Shown here: piece after piece, positions 11,427-22,909 of the stretch
Position numbering within the stretch: position 1 is the stretch's first letter
How the letters are laid out: every line of letters begins with the position of its first letter
Source of the DNA: Pyrus communis
Lineage: Eukaryota > Streptophyta > Magnoliopsida > Rosales > Rosaceae
Direction: 5' to 3'
Assembly (NCBI RefSeq): GCF_963583255.1
Contig: NC_084814.1
Coordinates: forward strand, 21,655,262 to 21,719,261
DNA length: 64,000 nt
Notes under the pieces: generated by a model
Databases searched by the model: none
What the model saw: only the letters and a program-made list of their open reading frames with translations
What the model was told of the DNA's origin: nothing
Made by a program: the position numbers and the translations under genes

Positions 11427-13190
11427 ATGAAAAGGTATGGCCACAACCGCCTTCTTCTTATTCGCAAGTTGCCAGAGCCCTCTGCAAGTAAACTTATTTT
11501 TCGAATGCAGGGGCCATGCCTCTGCCTCTCCAAAGTTTACCAATCGCTATCAAGAACCAACCAATTGCATGCTCTGTTTCTCAAAACCCATCTCCCCCAC
11601 GACCCTTTTTACGCAACCAGATTACTTAGATTCTATGCAATCAACGGAGACCTTCGCACTGCACGTCAAGTGTTCGACGAAAGTCCCCACCGGAGTGTCT
11701 ACCTTTGGAACTCCATCATTCGAGCCCACGCTCAAGCACGCAGATTTGAAGATGCATTTTCTCTGTTTGCTGAGATGCGTAGAACTGAAATCAAACCGGA
11801 TAACTTCACTTATGCTTGCATTGTACGTGCCTGCGCTGATAGTTTTGATCTGGATGGACTGAAGTTTGTGCATTGTGGGGTAATGGTTGCAGGGTTGGGA
11901 TTGGACTCCATTTGTAGTAGTGCACTTGTTTCAGCTTACTCAAGACTCAGCCTTGTTGATGAAGCAAGCAGGGTGTTTAATGGGATTCGACAGCCGGATT
12001 TGGTTTTGTGGAATTCGATGATTTCGGGTTATGGAAGTGGCGGGTTTTGGGATACAGGTTTGCAGCTGTTTAGTGAGATGAGAAGCATGGAGATGGTGCC
12101 GGATGGATACACAATTGTTGGGTTGCTTTCCGGTTTAGCGGATTCGAGCTTGATAAGAATTGGAGAAGGAATACATGGTCTTTGTTTGAAATGGAATTTA
12201 GATTCTAATGCTCATGTGAGCAGTGTACTTGTGAGCATGTATTCGAGATGTATGTCTATGAATTCTGCACATAGAGTTTTTAGTGGTTTGTTCGAGCCAG
12301 ATTTAGTTACATGGTCTGCTTTGATCACTGGGTTTTCGCAGTCGGGAGATTTTGACAAGGCATTGTTCTTTTTCAAGAATTTGAACATGGAAGGTAAGAA
12401 GCCGGATTCGGTTTTGATTGCCAGTGTGTTGGCTGCTGCTGCTCAGATGGCGCATGTAGGGCCTGGTTGTGAGATACATGCTTATGTTCTTCGACATGGA
12501 ATTGAATCGGATGTCATGATTTCCTCTGCACTTATAGCCATGTATTCAAAGTGCGGCTTCTTGGGGATGGGTACTCGTGTTTTTGAGATCATGCCAGAGA
12601 AGAATATTGTTTCGTACAATTCTTTAATATTGGGTCTTGGTTTGCATGGACTTGCCTCCGAGGCCTTTAGAATGTTTGATGAGATACTCGGAAACGGATT
12701 GAAACCTGATGAGTCTACATTTTCTGCTCTCCTTTGTGCATGCTGCCATGCTGGCCTTGTCGAAGATGGCCGGGAAGTTTTCAGAAGAATGAAAGATGAG
12801 TTTTGCATTCAAGCTAGAACGGAGCATTATGTTCATATGGTGAAACTTCTTGGGATGGAAGGAAGATTGGAAGAGGCTTACTATCTAATCTTGTCCTTGC
12901 CTGAGCCAGTGGACAGCGGCATATGGGGAGCCCTTTTATTGTGTTGTGATGTATGTGGAAATTTGGAGCTGGCAGAAATTGTAGCCCAACGGCTCTTTGA
13001 AAGTAATTCAGAGAAAAGTGTTTACAGAGTCATGCTTTCGAATATGTATGCTGGTGATGGGAGGTGGGATGATGCAAAGAAGTTGAGGGATTCCATAACA
13101 GAAGGAAAACTGATGAAAATACCCGGGCTCAGCTGGATTAAAGGTAGTAAATTTTTGTTTGATCAAAATATTCCTTGTAGTAGGATTTAA
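11427..13190 (+). CDS. E-class pentatricopeptide repeat protein, At1g64310-like
   Basis: Intronless 587-codon frame of tandem PPR motifs covering most of the protein (for example VYLWNSIIRAHAQARRFEDA, DLVLWNSMISGYGSGGFWDT, DLVTWSALITGFSQSGDFDK), followed by E and E+ type segments (GIWGALLLCCDVCGNLELAE, GLSWIKG). There is no DYW domain. Such proteins bind organelle RNA and usually act in editing or processing in mitochondria or plastids. The overall order matches Arabidopsis At1g64310 as I remember it. The first ATG is 11427; an internal ATG at 11505 corresponds better to the Arabidopsis N-terminus, so the start is ambiguous by 26 codons. A decayed duplicate lies at 54500-57183. Confidence 0.92.
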   Translation: MKRYGHNRLLLIRKLPEPSASKLIFRMQGPCLCLSKVYQSLSRTNQLHALFLKTHLPHDPFYATRLLRFYAINGDLRTARQVFDESPHRSVYLWNSIIRAHAQARRFEDAFSLFAEMRRTEIKPDNFTYACIVRACADSFDLDGLKFVHCGVMVAGLGLDSICSSALVSAYSRLSLVDEASRVFNGIRQPDLVLWNSMISGYGSGGFWDTGLQLFSEMRSMEMVPDGYTIVGLLSGLADSSLIRIGEGIHGLCLKWNLDSNAHVSSVLVSMYSRCMSMNSAHRVFSGLFEPDLVTWSALITGFSQSGDFDKALFFFKNLNMEGKKPDSVLIASVLAAAAQMAHVGPGCEIHAYVLRHGIESDVMISSALIAMYSKCGFLGMGTRVFEIMPEKNIVSYNSLILGLGLHGLASEAFRMFDEILGNGLKPDESTFSALLCACCHAGLVEDGREVFRRMKDEFCIQARTEHYVHMVKLLGMEGRLEEAYYLILSLPEPVDSGIWGALLLCCDVCGNLELAEIVAQRLFESNSEKSVYRVMLSNMYAGDGRWDDAKKLRDSITEGKLMKIPGLSWIKGSKFLFDQNIPCSRI

Positions 13191-13481
13191 AATTAGTGAC
13201 AAATGCAACTGTAAAGACGATGTATTGTCAAATGCAACTGTCCGTAGCAGTGGATTTTATTCTGATTTGTGATGTTTTACTGGAAAGAAAAGTGTGTATG
13301 GAGTCAATCATAATATTTGAGAGCCAACTACTTGTATATGGAAACAACCCTAACTATTACAGCTTTGCATTGTCACAAATGTGATCCTGAATATATCAGA
13401 CAGCTTAAACATTATCTGTTCACCCGCATTGGCTCCTCTCCATCCGAACATCTCCAAACTTTATTAGATCCTTATACTTCC
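13191..13481. other. PPR 3' flank
   Basis: Downstream flank conserved in the duplicate at 57184-57740, where the copy retains about 230 bp (57195-57425) missing here. No gene is seen. Confidence 0.6.
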
Positions 13482-14045
13482 TTAGTGGCAGCAATTTGTT
13501 GCGCCATTGATATGGTAATAAATGATATGTGGAATGTGCCTAATTTTGTAGTTTTCCTCTCCCCCATCAGGTGTCAATCGTTCTGCATGATCATTCATCA
13601 AGGGCAGCAAGTCTAACTGCTCAAGTGTAGTGAGAAACTGCAAACCTTCAGGTATCGTCTTCAGCCCTTCACGCAACAGTGCAAGTGGAGGATATTCATA
13701 GAATCTGAGTATTCTAGTTGGTGAAGACAGAATTCCCGAAGAGATGAAGACAGAATTCTAGTTGGAGTATTCAAGTAACGTCTCCATTTGAAGACAGAAT
13801 TCTCGAAGAGGATTGGGGACCTGCAATTTAGTTCCTGAGTAAGGGCGGTCATCATATACTTGCAGCAAGCCCTGGTTGATCAATTCATTTATATTTTCTT
13901 GTGCTACTTCCTCCATAATCTGCCCTGCTTTCTCTTGAACCAGTCCTTCAGCCACTAGTAACCGAATAAGTTTCCCTTTGGAAGTCCAGTGGTTCTCGGG
14001 GAAGATGGAACAATATATCAAGCAGTGGTAAAGAGAATCAGGTAA
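13482..14045 (-). pseudogene. CC-NBS-LRR remnant: winged helix joined to the LRR terminus
   Basis: The minus-strand peptide DLPDSLYHCLIYCSIFPENH, then GKLIRLLVAEGLVQEKAG and NINELINQGLLQV is the NB-ARC winged-helix region of an RPM1-type resistance protein. It passes after KLQVPNPLREF straight into the end of an LRR domain (IPEGLQFLTTLEQLDLLPL). P-loop, kinase-2, GLPL and most LRRs are missing, and frame changes occur around 13680-13800. The same structure is present at 57750-58240, so the internal deletion predates the block duplication. Confidence 0.8.
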
Positions 14046-14167
14046 ATCTTTACAGCATATTTTTTATGGAATACATGAAGAAGAAGCTGATGTCTCTCAG
14101 CTTCTTCATTGTCTTGAAAGTCTCTGTTTTCTTCGATCTTGAATTCAATGGTATTTGAACTAGCCAT
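14018..14167 (-). CDS. Conserved 49-codon small ORF overlapping the NBS-LRR remnant
   Basis: Starts MASSNTIEFKIEENRDFQDN and continues with an acidic and then hydrophobic tail. It overlaps the winged-helix remnant in another frame. The equivalent frame is intact in the duplicate at 58212-58361. A related second member lies further upstream on the same strand: broken by a one-base insertion here (about 14455) but intact in the duplicate (58514-58672). I do not recognise the family. Confidence 0.25.
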   Translation of the reverse strand: MASSNTIEFKIEENRDFQDNEEAERHQLLLHVFHKKYAVKIYLILFTTA

Positions 14168-15189
14168 AGAGATCTACCAACTGTGTTTTGCATTTGCATA
14201 TAGAAGAGAAATATAGCAATATTTATGGCTTAGAGATTATGTCATATGGTATATATGCTTTGCAGTTTGATCCTTGTTGGCATTTCCTTCAAGCCTGTCG
14301 TAGTCTTGTGGTCTTATAGTTTGTGATGGTTGAGCTTTGTATCGAAGCAGCCTGCAGCGGAAGAGATGATGAAGAAGCTGATGTCTCAACTTCTTAGTTC
14401 TCTTCGAAGTTTTTGTTTTCTTGTCTCTCCTTCGATGGTATTTGAACTTAGCCATATGGTGTTCTACATATGTGTTGATAGCTTATGCAGCTTGATGCGA
14501 CTCTGAGATGGTAGCAGATGCAAATTTGTGATGGTTAAGCTTTGTAAAATCACATTTAATATAAAATTTCAATACAATAAAAATAAAACATGATTTTAAT
14601 TGATATGGGACGAGGATGGAGATGAATGATAATGATAGTATGTACTACCAAAATTACTCTATTTTTTTTTTTTATTGATTTCTTTTGTTACTTTGTGCTT
14701 GGTTCTTTTTTTAAATCATTAAAAATTGATTCCAACCATTAACTGCCTCATTATGCGGTTTACAAAATATAATCTAAGAAAATGGTTTTCCAAACCGTTT
14801 CCCTCCCCCATAAATTCTATTACAAATTTAAACACCATTTTCTCCGCATTAGACCGTTTCAAACAAGCATTGATGCCTCTCGTTCATAATTAACGAGAAT
14901 CTAATGTGAAAAAAATAAAGTTCAGGTGCCTATATCAAAATGCATATTTAATTTGGAATGTGCCCCTTGAAATTGTTACAGAGAAGTGCTAACAAGATTC
15001 TTTCAAAAGTGGGATTAGTCATAAACTTTCTGTCACCTTATGTTTTTCACACAATGTTTTAAAATTTTGACTCGGATAATTAATGTTAAATTGTACCGTG
15101 ACATGGAGTCCACGAAGAGTACAACTTTCGAAAAAGTCCTTAACATTCCTCATTCTTAGATATTTTTCTTTATGACTTGTCTGCTTTCA
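14168..15189. other. Duplicated intergenic sequence
   Basis: Homologous to 58362-59470. It contains the frameshifted second member of the MASSNT-type small ORF on the minus strand (about 14237-14457). AT-rich, with nothing else supported. Confidence 0.5.
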
Positions 15190-15372
15190 TAGGGTTCGTC
15201 CGGCATGCCAAGCTTGGAAACCATTAAAGGACCCATTTAGGAGGAGGAGATGGGCTAATTCTCACAATGGGGTAGCAGTAATGTAGTTTAATTTATCATT
15301 TGTCGAGAATCGAACCCAAAATCTCTCACTAACAAGTGAAAAAGAATACCACTAAACTGTAGTACTAAGTGG
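15190..15372 (-). mobile_element. tRNA-derived SINE-like element
   Basis: Read on the minus strand it has an A-box-like TTTAGTGGTATTC followed about 35 bases later by a B-box-like GGGTTCGATTCTCG, the internal RNA polymerase III promoter of a tRNA-derived SINE. The body follows toward 15190. A more decayed copy lies at 59470-59645 within the duplicate block. Confidence 0.6.
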
Positions 15373-16279
15373 CAAAAATTCCGTACTCTTGGCTCCTCTT
15401 ATTAAACATGTTTAGTGGTAAACCCTTCAGCCACGAGTACAATTTTGGTCACAAATAATACTGAATAGACTACAGTTGCTCGTGAAACTGTCATTTCAAT
15501 TTGTCAGAATATAGATTATCCCTAAATATCGTCTGTGTTGGGCAGCGATAAACACTACGGAATCAAGATCTTGAAGCGCTTGTCCGCGAAAACTTCAATT
15601 TTAGCCGCAAATGCCAAACTTAATGATATGAAGGGATATGGGTATGTTAAATTCAAGCTCTTCATATTCATGGCTAAAACTAGTCTATAATAGAGTGCGT
15701 GTTAAGAAAAATGTTAACGACTCTTCATGAATTATGTGACATTTTACAATTTAACATTAATTATCGTGCTAATATTATAAGAAAATTATTATTAGCATTC
15801 TAATAATTTTATTCTACATTCCTCACAAGTGTATTTTCTTTCTAAAATCGGTATAACAATCAAGGCTAAAAAATTGTAGAAGTAAGGAAAAATGAAAAAA
15901 AAGGAAAGAGAGGGGAGAAAGGCGATCAGGCCCGGCTGAAACTAAGGTCGGCGTCACTGATTCTGCTTAAATTTGAAGGCCTCACACTAAGATGTGAGAA
16001 ACACTCTCAAAAAGAGAGAAGGACTCTCACTCGAGAGAGAACCCGAAGCTTCCAACTTTTGATGTGATGTTTGTGTCTAATTTCCAAACAAAACTTTTGG
16101 CAACCTTTCTTCTACCAATCCATAATTAATTTTCTAAATTCATTATTTATCGTTGCATTTTTCACAAGGAATCCAATGATCTCGTATCGATATTAGTTCC
16201 AACACATATTTGAGCATACATCGCAATCCATAATATATTGAAACAATTGCCTTAACAGAGAAAACATGTAAGAGCTGGA
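15373..16279. other. Spacer with half a MITE and a dispersed repeat
   Basis: A MITE arm at 15781-15850 is cut at the point where the similarity to the other PPR block ends. The segment 15935-15985 repeats 8250-8290, and 16134-16279 repeats the 6142 element. No coding region is supported. Confidence 0.55.
15781..15850. mobile_element. Truncated MITE (left half)
   Basis: Begins GAAAATTATTATTAGCATTC and matches the left arm of the MITEs at 60037-60160 and 19939-20059. The complementary right arm is absent. Confidence 0.6.
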
Positions 16280-16570
16280 ATAATTAAACTAATCAGGGAG
16301 GAATTATGAAAATGAGCATAGGAGCCAAAAACCATTATCCACGATTCCGAATTAAACTAATCAGGGAATTAAGAAAATGATTATAGGAGTTAGAACCCAT
16401 TATCAACGATCTCATTCCGAATTAAACCAATCAAGGAAATATAAAAATGATCATAGGAGCCATAACTCATTATCCACGATTCCAGATTAAACTAATGAGG
16501 GAATTATAAAAATGATCATAGGAGCCAGAACCCATTATCAGGTAATTAAACTAATCAGGTAATTAAAAAA
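16280..16570. repeat. Minisatellite, unit about 64-70 bp
   Basis: Four units plus a partial one. Each contains AATTAAACTAATCAGG, then AAAATGATCATAGGAGC and CCCATTATCCACGATTCC. Further units lie at 17676-17780, on the far side of a transposon, and at 46657-46765. Confidence 0.85.
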
Positions 16571-17675
16571 AGAGAAATTTTATTTGAACCCATATAATAT
16601 CTTTCTACACTCAACTTAAATTTTAAATATGAAGTGTCATTTTTAACCGATTACATAATTACTATAAAGTACAAGATATAATTAACAATAAAACTAAATT
16701 TTATCAATAAACCCACACCCAATACTTTCACCAATCCTTCTTCTACGAAACTTAAAAAGACACAAAGAAATTAGATCTGTGACTAAATGCCTCGCATAAA
16801 AATCACAAGTCCATGAAGGCATATACCACTTCCCAATCCATTCTATAGAAAACTGAGGCAATCACGCCAACGTCAAGGCAAAGAAGACAGAAGATGGAGA
16901 TTATGTACTAGTTAAAATTGGTCGAGCACAAAACCAGATAGCATGATATTTATGTAAATATTCATATAACTAAATTCAAATGGCAAAGAGCATAGGCACC
17001 TACAGAAAAATTATGGGTTATTGCTAAAAAGTGGTAACAAGTCAAAGGAAAAAAACATAAACTTTTGGATAGCGATTTTCGACACTCATTTTAAGTATTT
17101 TGCACTCAAAAGGAGAAGTGCAAGAGATTCAATTGAGCGTGAAAATCACTGGTCAAGTTTTTTTCGAACAATGTAACAAAGATTTAAAGCCGAATGTCAA
17201 TAGAAAAGTTGTAATCACCAAAAATGATACAATGAAGAGAGTAAAATTGCTGATGGAATTGGCAACAATATGACCATAAAGGGTGCTGAGGTAGACATCA
17301 ATTACCATACCTAAACATGTATATATAAACCTGTCAAACAAAATAGCAACTGACGATTTTCTAACAAATGCAAAATATAACAAGATTAAAGAAAAACTGC
17401 AAGTAGCCTCTGACCTTTAAGTCTCAAAATCAAACTCAGTAAAAACCAAAATTAGGGAATGCATAAATCAGAATCTAAATCATATTGGTTTAGTTATTCT
17501 GTAAGAGAATAAGTTATCACAAATTCTAACTTGATATGGGTATAAAGATAATTTACATATTGAATTGGGTTTGTGAGGGTAGTTTATGTAGTAAATTTGG
17601 TTTAAAAAGATATTGATAGTTTAATTAAAAAGTTAGATGTAAAGAGAGATTATATGGATTCAAGTAAAATTTTCT
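16571..17675. mobile_element. 1.1-kb non-coding TIR element inside the minisatellite
   Basis: The ends form imperfect inverted repeats of about 48 bp: the left begins AGAGAAATTTTATTTGAACC, and the right end in reverse complement begins AGAAAATTTTACTTGAATCC. The flanking DNA on both sides is the same minisatellite unit, so the element probably inserted into that array. No transposase is recognisable. The right terminus and adjacent 150 bp also occur at 46498-46655. Confidence 0.7.
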
Positions 17676-18989
17676 TGATGAAAATGATCATAAGAGCTGG
17701 AACCCATTATCCACGAGTTTGCGGTGGAAGAAAATGATCATCAGAGCCGGAACCCATTATTCACGATTCCGCTGTAAAAGACTTGTCGTCAACCTTTTGA
17801 AAGTCCAATTAGAAACTCTTAACCAAACCCCTACAAGTAAGTTAGAGTGACTCAAGAAATCTTAAAAGAATAAAATACGTAAAGCGTAAACCAAGGTTCA
17901 TAGGCAGATCAAAGTCAAATCAAAGTCTATAAATCTTTGCTTTCCCTTTGCACTATCATTCATCTCCACCTTCACCCATAAAAAATAAATTAAGGAAGCA
18001 ATTTGTTCCAGCACCACCGCTGGGGTCATGAAATTTGGGGGCCGAATCGATCACAAAATGGAGTCCTATATATGAGCAACTTTTTTTTTTTTTCCTCACT
18101 TTATTCTCATAGATAATTAACTAAGAAAAGACTTTACTCGTAGATAATTAACCAAGAAAAAATTAGGCACCTAATGCAAATGACATATTGGTAAAAAACG
18201 ACTCTCCTATTGAGGAGTCTTACGCGAAGTTACTTGTCACACTACACATGGGTGATTGTACTAAATTGTGGTGATGTTAAAGTTTAATAAAAAATTGTCA
18301 CATGTTTAAACTTACACTATTTTCAACGAACAAATGAGGAATCTTTTGTATGATAGAGAATAAATAAAAAGAGTGGATGACGCAACATAAAGTGATTGAA
18401 ATGGTTATCAATGTAATCCATTGCAGAACAAAATCTAGAATCCATCAGAAAATTAAGAGAAATCCCAAAGGGTTTTTGTTTGATTAATTCTTGAATGATT
18501 GTCATTGATACATCCAAATGACTTAAATAAAGATTACAAATGTTTGGAACAACTCAAATGACTTCTAATAATTACAACAATATTAGTTAAACATTAATCG
18601 AACTACAAACGAAGAGTCCGATTTTTATTCCGAAACTTTAAACGTTATTTTGGAGGCTAAAATGACCCTGGACGGCCAAATTCCATCATACATCAAAGCT
18701 GAAGCAGTGTGTTGGACTCGTGGCGCCATTTTCTTTCCAAAAAGTTATCACGGGCCCAAATCGGAGCTCGAATATTCAAATTCCACTGTCCTTTTCCTCT
18801 GCAAATTTCGACGGTCCATTTCCTCTTCGATTAATTTTGCCATTTATTCTACATCAGCGGACGACTCAAGGGTCCTCCATTTGACAGTCCAATTAGAAAC
18901 ATAAGCATATATTGACAACAAAAAAAAAAAAAAAAAAAAAAAGAAACAGAAGCATATAATTATTGTCCAAACCCCCGCAAGCTAAAGTC

Positions 18990-18995
18990 TATAAA
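18990..18995 (+). promoter_or_regulatory. TATA box of secreted-peptide gene copy 1
   Basis: TATAAA lies 81 bp upstream of the ATG in the context AAAGTCTATAAA. It is conserved at 39718-39723 and at the equivalent place before copy 3 (about 48030). Confidence 0.6.
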
Positions 18996-19075
18996 CCTTG
19001 CTTTCCCTTTGCACTATCATTCATCTCCACGTTGTGGTGAAAGGATTTTCGAAGTTATTGTTTCTGCTTCCGAAG

Positions 19076-19452
19076 ATGAATGGTTCTTCAGCAAAGCTGG
19101 TGGCAATTACAACACTAGTGTTGCTTCTGATGGGGGATTTCCAAGCAACTTGTGAACTACTTCCTCATGGTATAACTAATCGTTATCTTCCTTTTATGAG
19201 ATCTCCAAGCATTAGCATTAGCTACTTAATTAAATCGACTTAGTTTTTACCAATTTTATTATTTGGTAGCTAATTTCTTGCTTCTTGTGATTTTCTCATA
19301 TAATTGAACAAGGTTGCTTTGAATGTCAAAGTGATATTTTGAGCACGAAAGTGGTGCCCGTTCGCCGCAGCCTAAGACCATTCAAAGGGCCGCCACCCGC
19401 ACCTGCTCGCAATAAACCGGAATCGCATACGCCTAGGGTACAAGTGAAATAA
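19076..19452 (+). CDS. Small secreted peptide precursor, copy 1 (Pro-rich tail)
   Basis: Two exons, 19076-19169 and 19313-19452, separated by a 143-bp GT-AG intron in phase 1; 77 residues. Residues 1-24 are a clear signal peptide: a Lys at residue 7, then LVAITTLVLLLMG, with likely cleavage after FQA. The body has TCELLPHGCFECQ (three Cys), then SDILSTKVVPVRRSLRP, with a dibasic RR that could be a processing site. The tail is Pro-rich (GPPPAPARNK) and ends VQVK before TAA. The Pro core loosely recalls IDA-type peptide hormones, but this is weak inference. I do not recognise the family. The splice sites and frame are intact in all three copies. Confidence 0.7.
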
Positions 19453-19790
19453 ACAAACATAAAACCCTTGGCAGAAACTCCCCAGGGCACTGCGTCGTTC
19501 CTATTTTCTTGTATTTTTATTTGTTTTCTTAAGAGGAATTAAGTTTATATTCCCCGCTCTTTTATTGTATTTTTTACTTTATTATTTCTTCTTATATTAT
19601 GAGATAACTTTATGTCCCTTTACTAAATGCAACTTCTTTTTCCTGATTCTACAAAATTTCTCTTATGCAGTCGAGGTTTCTTTAAAAAAGGTGGAACAAA
19701 CCAACCAACCAACCAACCAACCAAGAAACTAAGAAATAGAAAATTAAGCCATAAAATTCAAGCACGATGACCAATAGATATAATTTCTAA

Positions 19791-20220
19791 CAAGGTTCTA
19801 AAAGACGCTAGGTGCTAGTCAGGCGGCAGGCTGAGGCCTAGCGCCTAGGCGGTGGGGTTTGGGCGGGCGTCTAGGCGAACTAGGCGGATTTAATTAAATC
19901 TATTATATTTCGTGTAAATAAGTGTTTGTTTATATTTAGGGAATTGATATTAGCACTCCAAAAATCTCATTTGACACTCCAAACTTTCTATAATTAGAAA
20001 GAAAAATATACTTGTGAGGAGTGTAGAATGAGATTTTTGGAGTGCTAATAACAGTTCTCTATATTTAAAATATATATTATTTCATTACAAACTACAAAAT
20101 GAAATGACATTTATTTTATGAGCTATTGGAACACAATGAAAACATTGAGAATAAGCAGGGATATTTAGATGGGTATGGATGGGCTAGGCGGATACCTAAG
20201 CAAGGATATATAGAACAGTG
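19791..20220. mobile_element. hAT-like CCTAGGCG-rich element
   Basis: 430 bp with ends CAAGGTTCTAAAA and (reverse complement) CACTGTTCTATA, flanked by 8-bp repeats ATTTCTAA (19783-19790) and ATTTCTAT (20221-20228). The 5' region is dense in CTAGGCG-type motifs. The 8-bp target duplication suits the hAT superfamily. A related element is at 45045-45817. Confidence 0.65.
19939..20059. mobile_element. 121-bp MITE nested in the hAT-like element
   Basis: Near-palindromic, with arms GGGAATTGATATTAGCAC and GTGCTAATAACAGTTCTC. It is flanked by a perfect 8-bp direct repeat TATATTTA (19931-19938 and 20060-20067). It is related to 60037-60160. Confidence 0.8.
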
Positions 20221-20640
20221 ATTTCTATTAACATTCACCAATGCAATTGAATAAAAAGAACATTGAATTCAAAGAACATAAAATTTTCAACAAAAGAAAA
20301 AAAAAAAGACACATCCAATTTATTACGCAAAGATTTCAATCGATAGGTGATGAGTCGATATTATTCTATATTTGTACTCTAATCTTAGTTATAATTGATT
20401 TGTTATTTTGTGAGGATTTTGATACTTTTCTTTATCTTTCAATTGTAGGGCATGTGAATCTATTTTGAGCAAAAGGCGATGAAACGAAAAAAAATTGAAG
20501 TATATTCATATGTCTTTCAAGACAATTGTGTCTAAGTTTCAGAATTTATTTTCCAGTCGTTTGACCATAGTGAATAAAAGAAGGCTGATCACACAATGCT
20601 GGTAGCTTGATGTTTTGTTCTTGTTTCGGCCATAAGTCAT
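20221..20640. repeat. Duplicated segment E, copy 1
   Basis: Bases 20221-20535 match 53935-54235 (shared CACATCCAATTTA, GATGAGTCGATATT, GGGCATGTGAATC). Non-coding. Confidence 0.8.
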
Positions 20641-20647
20641 TCAAGAT

Positions 20648-20681
<34 letters not shown>

Positions 20682-21097
20682 GAAAGTCCATTTTGTAAAA
20701 GTGTAAGGAACGTTTTTATCTTTCTAACGCCACCCGGCATGCTTGATTTGGAGCAAATTTGACTAGGAAAATTGTTGAATATTTTAACAAATGAACAAGT
20801 AAACTTACAAAATATAAAATAAGTCTAAACCTATAATTGTAAAGTTATAAAATAATCCCTAACACTAATATGTTAATCCTAACATTATCAAAAACCCTAA
20901 ACTTACAAAATTGAAACAGAAAATTATAAAGTTAACAACTTAACAAATTTAAGTAATTTAAATGAAAATTTAAAATTAAATGAAATTTGCATAAAAATTA
21001 TGAAATTTAAAATTTTAACCCTACCCAACCCCCACCCCACACCACCCATCCCTACGCCACCCCTACCCAACCCTCGATGACTCAGTCACAGCCAACC
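20641..21097. other. Poly-T tract and AC-rich spacer
   Basis: A T-run lies at about 20650-20679. Next comes AT-rich sequence, then a C/A-rich low-complexity stretch (CCCAACCCCCACCCC type) that continues on the other side of the LTR element at 30013. This shows the element inserted within it. Confidence 0.7.
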
Positions 21098-22907
21098 TGT
21101 TGGAAATGTGCCCTAAAACCAATCATATGATGATACTTTATGGACATTTCACATGTTAAACTAATCTAGTTTAATATTAAGGGCAAAGATTATTGTTTGA
21201 GCCGTCTCATATAAATGTTATATGCTTAAACGATAAGTCCAAGGAATATGTGATTGGAATAATGCGATCTAAAGAAGTTAGATTCATGAGACCATTCTTT
21301 CGTTGACACATCCTAAACGTTCCTGATCATAGGATTGTCAATTGGGCATTGACAGTCCGTTAAGATCAGTACGTGCTATGTCTTCTCTCAGGGAGAGTGA
21401 CTAGTCTCGAGTCATTGGTGTGTGTGACATCAAGACAAGTACGTAGGTGCTCAATAGAGAATGAGTTCACTGAACACGATCAACGAAGAGTTCTCATATT
21501 CATGTCACATGAGAACTCATGGTTGGGATAATGCAAATTAGTCTTTTGACCTGAGGCATCACAGTTGTCTTGCGGTTAGGTCCTTAATCTTTGATTATGT
21601 CAAAGACACTCCATCAGGAGGGTGTCCACGGCATCGTTGGGGTTAAGCCACTTAGCCATGGAGGCAAGTGAATGCGCAACAAGGGATCTCTAACCTTCAA
21701 ACTGTTTGAGGGAGAATACTCTATGATATGATTTAGAATCTCTGGCCAGAGTATGAATGAGGTGTTGGAATGTGTTCCAAATCACATTCAAGGTAATCAT
21801 ATAAGCACAAGACTCACATTGAATAGTAGACATGAATAAACTATCAAACCAAACAATGTGGTCAAGAGTATTGTATTAGAGAAAGACCGTATTGCATTTG
21901 TAATCCTAAAACTGAATAGGTTCTCCACCTCTTCTGATTAGCTTGGGTAACCATGACATGCTGCTAGGCATCAACCATGGTTTGTGGAAGCCCTAAAAGT
22001 GTATTATCACTAACGGGAGAATTGAAAGTAAGTTTCAATTCACAATCGATTTGAAAGAGTTTGAATCGCCCACTGCCTCGCTAAAAGGAACCTAATGGAT
22101 CGTACACCGTGTAAAGTAGAGATTGAAGATTCAACGGAGATGAGTAAGAATAATTAAATGGTTTAATTATTTATGGCAAGGATTAATTAATATGTTAATT
22201 AATCAAACGAATAAGTTCGTTAAAGACCTCGGGATAGTTTTGGACCTTAAGGCCCAATAGGCTTCGAACGTCAAGTCCATTGACTTAAGTTGTATGACAA
22301 CTTAATGAATAATGATTCACAAAGGCCCAAATAGCCCAATAAATCCCCTTAAAATCGGCCATTTAGAGGAGGGTAGTGAACTTGGCTTAATTGCAAGTTT
22401 GCCACTCCATTGTGAGGTGGTATAAAGACATCTTTATAGCCATTTCATCCTAGGGGTTTTTCTAAGGGAAAAAGATGAGAACAAACTCTCATTTCTCTCT
22501 AAAATGGCCGGCCACTTTTGAGGAAAACATCTAGCAATCTTACTTCCTCAAGGTCACTCATTTCTTCTCCAATCTTACCTTGGTGTGGAGACTTAGAGGT
22601 TCTCAATTTTGGGAACTTGGAGAAACCTTTTCATCCATCCAAATCCATGGATCTAAGATGCAAGGAATGAAGGCCCTCTCTTTTGGGTGATTAGCCTTTG
22701 CTTATGCAAAGAGGAATCTACAAAGGTATTGATTTCTCAACTCACTTTGTTTTGAGTTGAGTCTTGGTTCACCTATCTACTAGGCTTTGAAGTTCATGGG
22801 TTTAGTTTTGTTTTTGAGTGCATATAAACATGATTCCGCCTTTTAATTGTTAATTGCATGTTGTTGATGTTGCTCAAATGAACTTGTTTTTCACAAATAT
22901 TCCTTCA
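21098..22907 (+). repeat. 5' LTR
   Basis: 1810 bp, starting TGTTGGAAATGTGCC and ending TATTCCTTCA. It contains TTTAATTATT-type AT-rich palindromes near 22155-22200 and CACTCC/GAGTG stretches. It is paired with 28206-30012. Confidence 0.97.
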
Positions 22908-22909
22908 AG

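Larger units (their letters stand above)
17530..19782 (+). repeat. Block C, copy 1
   Basis: About 2.2 kb homologous to 38655-40665 (copy 2) and 46498-49100 (copy 3). It carries the promoter and the two-exon gene of a small secreted peptide. Apart from that gene it is non-coding and includes an A-tract at 18919-18942. Confidence 0.9.

Noticed and set aside
15190..15372. tRNA gene suggested by A-box and B-box motifs
   Set aside because: No cloverleaf can be folded and the sequence continues into a repeated body; a tRNA-derived SINE explains it better.
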